From assembly GCA_944323195.1 (NCBI GenBank), contig CALURR010000101.1, positions 1 through 35,921 on the forward strand: a DNA stretch of 35,921 nucleotides. The letters are read 5' to 3'. Both the position numbers and the translations under genes were made by a program. The notes under the pieces were generated by a model. It was not told the DNA's origin. It saw nothing but the letters and a program-made list of their open reading frames with translations, and searched no databases. Of this stretch, positions 32,256 to 35,921 are shown one piece after another. Numbering within the stretch: position 1 is the stretch's first letter; each line of letters opens with the position of its first letter. Origin of the DNA: Candidatus Gastranaerophilales bacterium. GTDB lineage: Bacteria; Cyanobacteriota; Vampirovibrionia; Gastranaerophilales; Gastranaerophilaceae.

Positions 32256-32843
32256 ATGAGTTTCGTACCTGTAGTTATAGAACAGTCTTCAAGAGGTGAA
32301 AGATCATTTGATATTTTCTCAAGATTGCTAAGAGAAAGAATAATTTTTCTTGGAACTCCAATTGATGATATGGTTGCAAATTTAATTGTTGCGCAAATGT
32401 TATTATTGGATAGTGAAAATCCTGAAAAAGATATAATGTTATATATAAATTCTCCGGGGGGTTCTGTAACAGCAGGTTTTGCGATTTATGATACTATGCA
32501 ACACATTAGAGCTGATGTTTCTACAATTTGTTTAGGTCAGGCAGCTTCAATGGGCGCATTCTTATTATCATCCGGCGCAAAAGGTAAAAGGCTTGCACTT
32601 CCTCATTCAAGAGTATTGATACATCAACCTTTGGGCGGTGCACAAGGCCAAGCAACCGATATTGAAATTCAAGCTAATGAAATATTGAGAATAAAAAAAT
32701 CTCTAAATTCAATTTTGGCTTCAAATACAGGTCAGCCATTAAAGAAAATTGAAAAAGATACCGATAGAGATTATATCATGACAGCTCAAGAAGCAGTTGA
32801 GTATGGCATGATTGATAAAGTTATCACTTTGGATGAAAAATAA
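32256..32843 (+). CDS. clpP: ATP-dependent Clp protease proteolytic subunit
   Basis: ClpP is the serine protease chamber used by ClpX. The 195-residue protein begins at '[32 protein letters not shown]' and has the catalytic Ser in '[16 protein letters not shown]', His in '[23 protein letters not shown]' and the Asp in '[13 protein letters not shown]'. The length is typical. AAAGGATATAAAATAAG precedes the ATG. clpX follows 15 bases later, and tig lies upstream. Confidence 0.97.
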   Translation: MSFVPVVIEQSSRGERSFDIFSRLLRERIIFLGTPIDDMVANLIVAQMLLLDSENPEKDIMLYINSPGGSVTAGFAIYDTMQHIRADVSTICLGQAASMGAFLLSSGAKGKRLALPHSRVLIHQPLGGAQGQATDIEIQANEILRIKKSLNSILASNTGQPLKKIEKDTDRDYIMTAQEAVEYGMIDKVITLDEK

Positions 32844-32858
32844 AAGAAGGTGAAATAA

Positions 32859-34160
32859 ATGCCAAAACCTACAGATTCAAATTTAAAATGTTCATTTTGC
32901 GGTAAAACCCAAGACCAAGTTAAAAAATTAATTGCTGGTCCTGATGTTTGCATTTGTGATGAATGTATTGAATTGTGTAATGAGATTTTAGATGAAGAAT
33001 TGTTTAATTTTAAACAAGAAGAAAAAGAACAAAATTCTGAAATTTCTGTTGATTCCATTCCGAAGCCACATGAAATAAAGGCGTATTTGGATGAACATAT
33101 TGTAGGACAGGATGACGCTAAAAAAGTTTTAGCGGTTGCTGTTTATAATCACTACAAAAGAATTGCTCATAACATGGAATCGCCTGAATCTGACATTGAA
33201 ATTCAAAAAAGCAATATTTTACTTGTTGGTCCAACAGGTTCCGGTAAGACTTTGTTAGCTCAAACTTTAGCTAAAATGTTGAATGTACCTTTTGCTGTTG
33301 CAGATGCTACAACATTAACTGAAGCAGGTTATGTGGGTGATGATGTTGAAAATATTCTTTTAAGGTTATATCAAAGTGCTGATTATGATGCAAAAAAAGC
33401 AGAACGAGGCATAATTTATATTGATGAGATTGATAAGATTGCAAGAAAATCAGAAAATCCTTCAATTACAAGAGATGTTTCCGGTGAAGGCGTTCAACAA
33501 GCGTTGTTAAAAATGATTGAAGGAACTGTTGCAAACGTACCTCCTCAAGGGGGTAGAAAGCATCCTCATCAAGAATTTATTCAAATAGATACCAATAATA
33601 TACTATTCATCGTTGGAGGGGCATTTGTTGGTTTAGAGAAAATTGTTGAACGTCGTGCCGGTTCTACAACTAGTATTGGTTTTGGCTCTGCATCTTTATC
33701 TCCTGAAGAAAAGGAAAGAGAAAGTGCTAAAATTTTAAAGAAATTACAGCCTGATGATCTTTTGAAGTTTGGTTTAATACCTGAATTTATAGGTAGAATT
33801 CCTGTTTATACTGTGTTAGATCCATTGGATGAAAAGACTTTAAAAATGATTTTGACAGAGCCTAAAAATGCTATTGTTAAGCAGTATGCATGCTTAATGG
33901 GCATGGACGGTGTAGAGCTTAAATTTGAGGATGAAGCAATTGAATTAATTGCAAAAGAAGCGCTAAAAAGAAAAACAGGAGCTCGTGCGTTACGTTCAAT
34001 TGTTGAAGAAATCATGCTTGATGTTATGTATGATGTTCCATCCAAAGAAGATATTAAAGAATTCACTGTAACAAAGGAAATGGTCGAAAAAAAGCAGCAA
34101 GAGAATCAGGGTGGAGAGATAGTTCAGCTTCCGACCAAACATAGAGAAGAAATTGCATAA
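32859..34160 (+). CDS. clpX: ATP-dependent Clp protease ATP-binding subunit ClpX
   Basis: ClpX unfolds substrates and feeds them into ClpP. The 433-residue protein has the N-terminal zinc-binding domain ('KCSFCGKTQ' and '[10 protein letters not shown]', four Cys), Walker A '[15 protein letters not shown]', Walker B '[12 protein letters not shown]', sensor region 'TTSIGFGS', the pore-loop-1 segment '[16 protein letters not shown]' (G-Y-V-G), and '[11 protein letters not shown]' plus the sensor-2 '[16 protein letters not shown]'. The I-G-F type P-loop that contacts ClpP is seen as 'SIGFGS'. A terminator follows at 34179. Confidence 0.97.
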   Translation: MPKPTDSNLKCSFCGKTQDQVKKLIAGPDVCICDECIELCNEILDEELFNFKQEEKEQNSEISVDSIPKPHEIKAYLDEHIVGQDDAKKVLAVAVYNHYKRIAHNMESPESDIEIQKSNILLVGPTGSGKTLLAQTLAKMLNVPFAVADATTLTEAGYVGDDVENILLRLYQSADYDAKKAERGIIYIDEIDKIARKSENPSITRDVSGEGVQQALLKMIEGTVANVPPQGGRKHPHQEFIQIDTNNILFIVGGAFVGLEKIVERRAGSTTSIGFGSASLSPEEKERESAKILKKLQPDDLLKFGLIPEFIGRIPVYTVLDPLDEKTLKMILTEPKNAIVKQYACLMGMDGVELKFEDEAIELIAKEALKRKTGARALRSIVEEIMLDVMYDVPSKEDIKEFTVTKEMVEKKQQENQGGEIVQLPTKHREEIA

Positions 34161-34178
34161 TAATTATTTTATATCGTT

Positions 34179-34207
34179 AAAACCCTTGCTTATAGCAAGG
34201 GTTTTTT
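34179..34207 (+). terminator. Intrinsic terminator of tig-clpP-clpX
   Basis: AAAACCCTTGCT (34179-34190) pairs with AGCAAGGGTTTT (34194-34205) around TAT, followed by further T. It isolates the clp unit from flagellin. Confidence 0.9.
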
Positions 34208-34232
34208 GTTGTTATACTTTGGTATGATAAAT

Positions 34233-34261
34233 TTGATACTAACTTGTAATTCTAATATGCT
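34233..34261 (+). promoter_or_regulatory. Predicted promoter of flagellin
   Basis: TTGATA (34233-34238) and TATGCT (34256-34261) are exactly 17 bases apart, a good sigma-70 pattern. The start would be near 34268, giving a leader of about 113 bases. No convincing sigma-28 (FliA) motif was found here. Confidence 0.5.
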
Positions 34262-34267
34262 CTAAAA

Positions 34268-34380
34268 AATTATATATTTACTATGTAATAAGGATATGGA
34301 CCGCTAAGGTAATATAAAAAATGAATTTCCCCATTTTGTTATTGTCATGCGGTTAGGAAAAAATAAAGGAGTATTAAAAG
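34268..34380 (+). promoter_or_regulatory. Flagellin mRNA leader with several GGA motifs, likely CsrA target
   Basis: GGA motifs occur at 34292-34294, 34298-34300 and 34356-34358, and within the ribosome site at 34368-34370 (AAAGGAG). ACCGC (34300-34304) can pair with GCGGT (34349-34353), and TTTCC (34326-34330) with GGAAA (34356-34360). One GGA at the Shine-Dalgarno plus upstream sites is the layout CsrA uses to block flagellin translation in Bacillus. csrA and fliW are in the same window. Confidence 0.5.
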
Positions 34381-35280
34381 ATGGCAGTAGTTATCAACAC
34401 AAACGTGGATTCAATTAAAATCCAAGGACTTTTAACAAATTCAACAAATGGCTTATCTCAAGCCATGGAAAGATTATCTTCAGGTTTGAAGGTAAATTCT
34501 GCAAAAGATGATGCGGCTGGTACAGTTATTTCTGCTCGTATGCAAGTGCAATTAGATGGTAATAAAATTGCTCAAAATAACGTACAAAATGGTAACGCAA
34601 TGTTATCAACAGCAGAAGGCAATCTTGATGTTGGTCAAGATAACTTATCAAGAATTCGTGATTTGACGCTGCAAGCTAAAAACGGTACATATACCGAAGA
34701 AGAAATCCAAGCTATGCAAGATGAAGTAACTGAACGTATGGCAGAAATTGACAGAATTTCAACATCATCAAAATATTCTTCACTTTCATTATTTAATGAT
34801 GAAGGATTACAGCAAGATGGTGTAACATTCCAAGTTGGTGCTGATTATACAGAAAACAATACAATTTCAGCTGATGCTTCAATTTTCGATAAAGTTACAT
34901 TTTCTGCTTTAACCGGTATGGCAGCAGGTTTTGACTTGACTGCAATGAATAATGATCCAGCAACTCCGGCAGGTCCCGGTACAGCAGAAAAACCGGCAGC
35001 AGGTTCATTTGCAGAAGCTGTACAAAAATTAGATGAAGCTCTTGATAACATTACAGCAAGAAAATCTCAAATAGGTTCAGCACAAAACCGTTTAGAATCA
35101 GCTCTTGATACCCTAACAACTCAATATGAAAACCTATCAAGTGCTAAATCAATCATTACTGATGCTGATGTTGCTCAAGAAGCGTCAAACTTTACTCAAC
35201 AACAAATACTTCAACAAGTATCAACATCATTGTTGGCTCAAGCAAACCAAGCGCCATCAATTGCTATGAGTTTAGTGTAA
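34381..35280 (+). CDS. Flagellin
   Basis: Flagellin is the main filament protein. The 299-residue protein has the standard D0/D1 ends: 'AVVINTNVDSIKIQGLLTNSTNGLSQAMERLSSGLKVNSAKDDAAG' at the N-terminus and 'NRLESALDTLTTQYENLSSAKSIITDADVAQEASNFTQQQILQQVSTSLLAQANQAPSIAMSLV' at the C-terminus. The central D2/D3 part is small (about 150-215) and Ala/Pro/Gly-rich ('NNDPATPAGPGTAEKPAAGSF'). The N-terminal TLR5 region 'LSRIRDLTLQAKNGTYT' (about 89-105) keeps Leu, the two Arg and Gln of the Salmonella site. AAAGGAG precedes the ATG. A likely target of CsrA repression relieved by FliW. Confidence 0.96.
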   Translation: MAVVINTNVDSIKIQGLLTNSTNGLSQAMERLSSGLKVNSAKDDAAGTVISARMQVQLDGNKIAQNNVQNGNAMLSTAEGNLDVGQDNLSRIRDLTLQAKNGTYTEEEIQAMQDEVTERMAEIDRISTSSKYSSLSLFNDEGLQQDGVTFQVGADYTENNTISADASIFDKVTFSALTGMAAGFDLTAMNNDPATPAGPGTAEKPAAGSFAEAVQKLDEALDNITARKSQIGSAQNRLESALDTLTTQYENLSSAKSIITDADVAQEASNFTQQQILQQVSTSLLAQANQAPSIAMSLV

Positions 35281-35319
35281 GTAGTATACAAGAATCTAAC
35301 TGGTGATGGCAATACAAGT

Positions 35320-35349
35320 GGGTTAAACAATGTTTAACCCCTTTTTTTT
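35320..35349 (+). terminator. Intrinsic terminator of flagellin
   Basis: GGGTTAAAC (35320-35328) pairs with GTTTAACCC (35332-35340) around AAT, followed by C and eight T (35342-35349). Confidence 0.9.
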
Positions 35350-35360
35350 AATTATTTAAA

Positions 35361-35921
35361 TTATTTAATGTTTAGTTCGTATTCTAAGATGTCTGTTAAT
35401 GGTGGTTTTTTAAGAGATTCAATAGCAAGTTTTGCTTTTTTTACTAATTCTTTGTTGTCGCTGACATCAACTATTGTTTGAAGTAAGTCAATAGTGCCAT
35501 TAAATACTCTTAATAAGTCGCCTTCATACATTATTAAATATTGTGATTTTAATTCTTCAAATATTTGCTTCCATTGTTCTACATATTCTTCCCTTGTACT
35601 TTGTGGCATATAGGCGAATTTCAAAATTGCAGGAACAAGATTTGTACTTAATTTAATTTCTTCATCTATTTTATATTGACCTTGTTCTTTTTTGATTTCT
35701 TTTGCTAAATCAATAGCGCCTGATAATTTTTCTGCTACTTCAGCCAAGTCATCTTCGAATGTTTCTCTTGGTTTATCGTCGTTAACATCTGCAAACATTG
35801 TCATACAAGCAGCAAGTTCTTCAGGGGTTAAATCTTTTGTATATTCAGGATTGCTGATTAATTCACAGAATAATATTTGATTTGTTCCATAAACTTTTTT
35901 AGCTAAATTACCCTTTGGAGT
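35361..35921 (-). CDS. C-terminal part of a Ski2/Mtr4-like DEAD/DEAH-box RNA helicase (runs off the window)
   Basis: An open frame continues from its stop at 35361 to the window end without a start codon being needed, so the Met at 35804 is probably internal. The visible 187 residues resemble the DSHCT domain of Ski2/Dob1/Mtr4 helicases. It begins 'TPKGNLAKKVYGTNQILFCELI', then 'LTPEELAACMTMFADV', a helical middle, and 'YEGDLLRVFNGTIDLLQTIVDVS' (the E-G-D-L-x-R signature). The ATPase domains lie outside the window. Such helicases are common in cyanobacteria and actinobacteria and act on RNA turnover. Membership in the family is likely but rests on this segment alone. Confidence 0.75.
   Translation of the reverse strand, partial: TPKGNLAKKVYGTNQILFCELISNPEYTKDLTPEELAACMTMFADVNDDKPRETFEDDLAEVAEKLSGAIDLAKEIKKEQGQYKIDEEIKLSTNLVPAILKFAYMPQSTREEYVEQWKQIFEELKSQYLIMYEGDLLRVFNGTIDLLQTIVDVSDNKELVKKAKLAIESLKKPPLTDILEYELNIK

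Noticed and set aside
34321-34356. 11-residue reading frame in the flagellin leader (MNFPILLLSCG)
   Set aside because: It has no ribosome site, and the short length makes chance likely. It could matter only if conserved in relatives.
35361-35804. 147-residue stand-alone protein at 35361-35804
   Set aside because: The frame continues without a stop to the window end, and the upstream residues ('TPKGNLAKKVYGTNQILFCELI') belong to the DSHCT helicase domain.
1-35921. tRNA, rRNA, CRISPR array, transposase, integrase, prophage or attachment site
   Set aside because: No such feature was visible by reading. I could not run a covariance or repeat search, so a small RNA gene might still be missed.

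Overview
The window is a continuous stretch of AT-rich bacterial chromosome. It encodes a flagellated, fermentative bacterium with an outer membrane. The evidence is a flagellin with its FliW/CsrA control pair, a pyruvate formate-lyase, a D-lactate-type dehydrogenase, rubredoxin, an MlaEFD lipid transporter and LpxK. No photosynthesis or respiratory-chain gene is visible. A Ski2-like RNA helicase tail, 'LE..iFG' repeat proteins and several unplaceable membrane proteins suggest a non-photosynthetic relative of cyanobacteria (Vampirovibrionia/'Melainabacteria', perhaps a gut Gastranaerophilales). That placement is an inference. I see no rRNA, tRNA, CRISPR array, transposase or phage gene.

Layout. 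1-500: hpf. 473-2631 (minus): operon of a secreted TPR protein, fliW, csrA and a cytosolic TPR protein. 2807-4823: a small HTH regulator and two unrecognised membrane proteins. 4855-6693: ribE and ribBA. 6795-9363: a double-GNAT protein and serA. 9417-9773 (minus): a small membrane protein. 9923-13896: mlaE, mlaF, mlaD and lpxK. 13893-14810 (minus): a receiver-STAS protein. 14900-17330: a phosphohexomutase and an exported repeat protein. 17378-18499 (minus): a sugar aminotransferase. 18659-22381: split pyruvate formate-lyase and a dicarboxylate/amino-acid symporter. 22438-29056: a dehydrogenase, then a compact run of deoC, a 65-aa protein, an ACT protein, UPF0210, tatD, an 85-aa protein, tlyA and a SEC-C protein. 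29121-29636: an anchored thioredoxin. 29690-30100 (minus): a second glycyl-radical subunit and rubredoxin, divergent from a Crp/Fnr regulator (30195-30863). 30942-34160: tig, clpP and clpX. 34381-35280: flagellin. 35361-35921 (minus): a helicase that runs off the window.

The most striking feature is the pyruvate formate-lyase. The 679-aa catalytic protein has the Cys-Cys pair but stops before the glycyl-radical domain. That domain (79 aa, RVSGYAV motif) is a separate gene 51 bases downstream, and the two lengths add up to one normal PFL. A second radical-subunit gene, differing at 4 of 79 residues but at about 31 silent codons, lies 9 kb away in an operon with rubredoxin. It is divergent from a Crp/Fnr regulator, and an inverted repeat in the shared intergenic region is centred at -41.5 of the predicted operon promoter, the classic class II activator position. 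I read this as a PFL whose oxygen-sensitive radical domain is a replaceable part, with a dedicated regulated spare. In E. coli, GrcA (YfiD) does a similar job only as a repair patch.

Second theme: FliW and CsrA are at one end and flagellin at the other. Flagellin has a leader of about 110 nt with several GGA motifs, as expected for FliW-CsrA-flagellin feedback. Third theme: most genes have a clear Shine-Dalgarno, but several apparent first genes lack one and carry a -10 box 7-9 bases before the start codon, suggesting leaderless transcripts.
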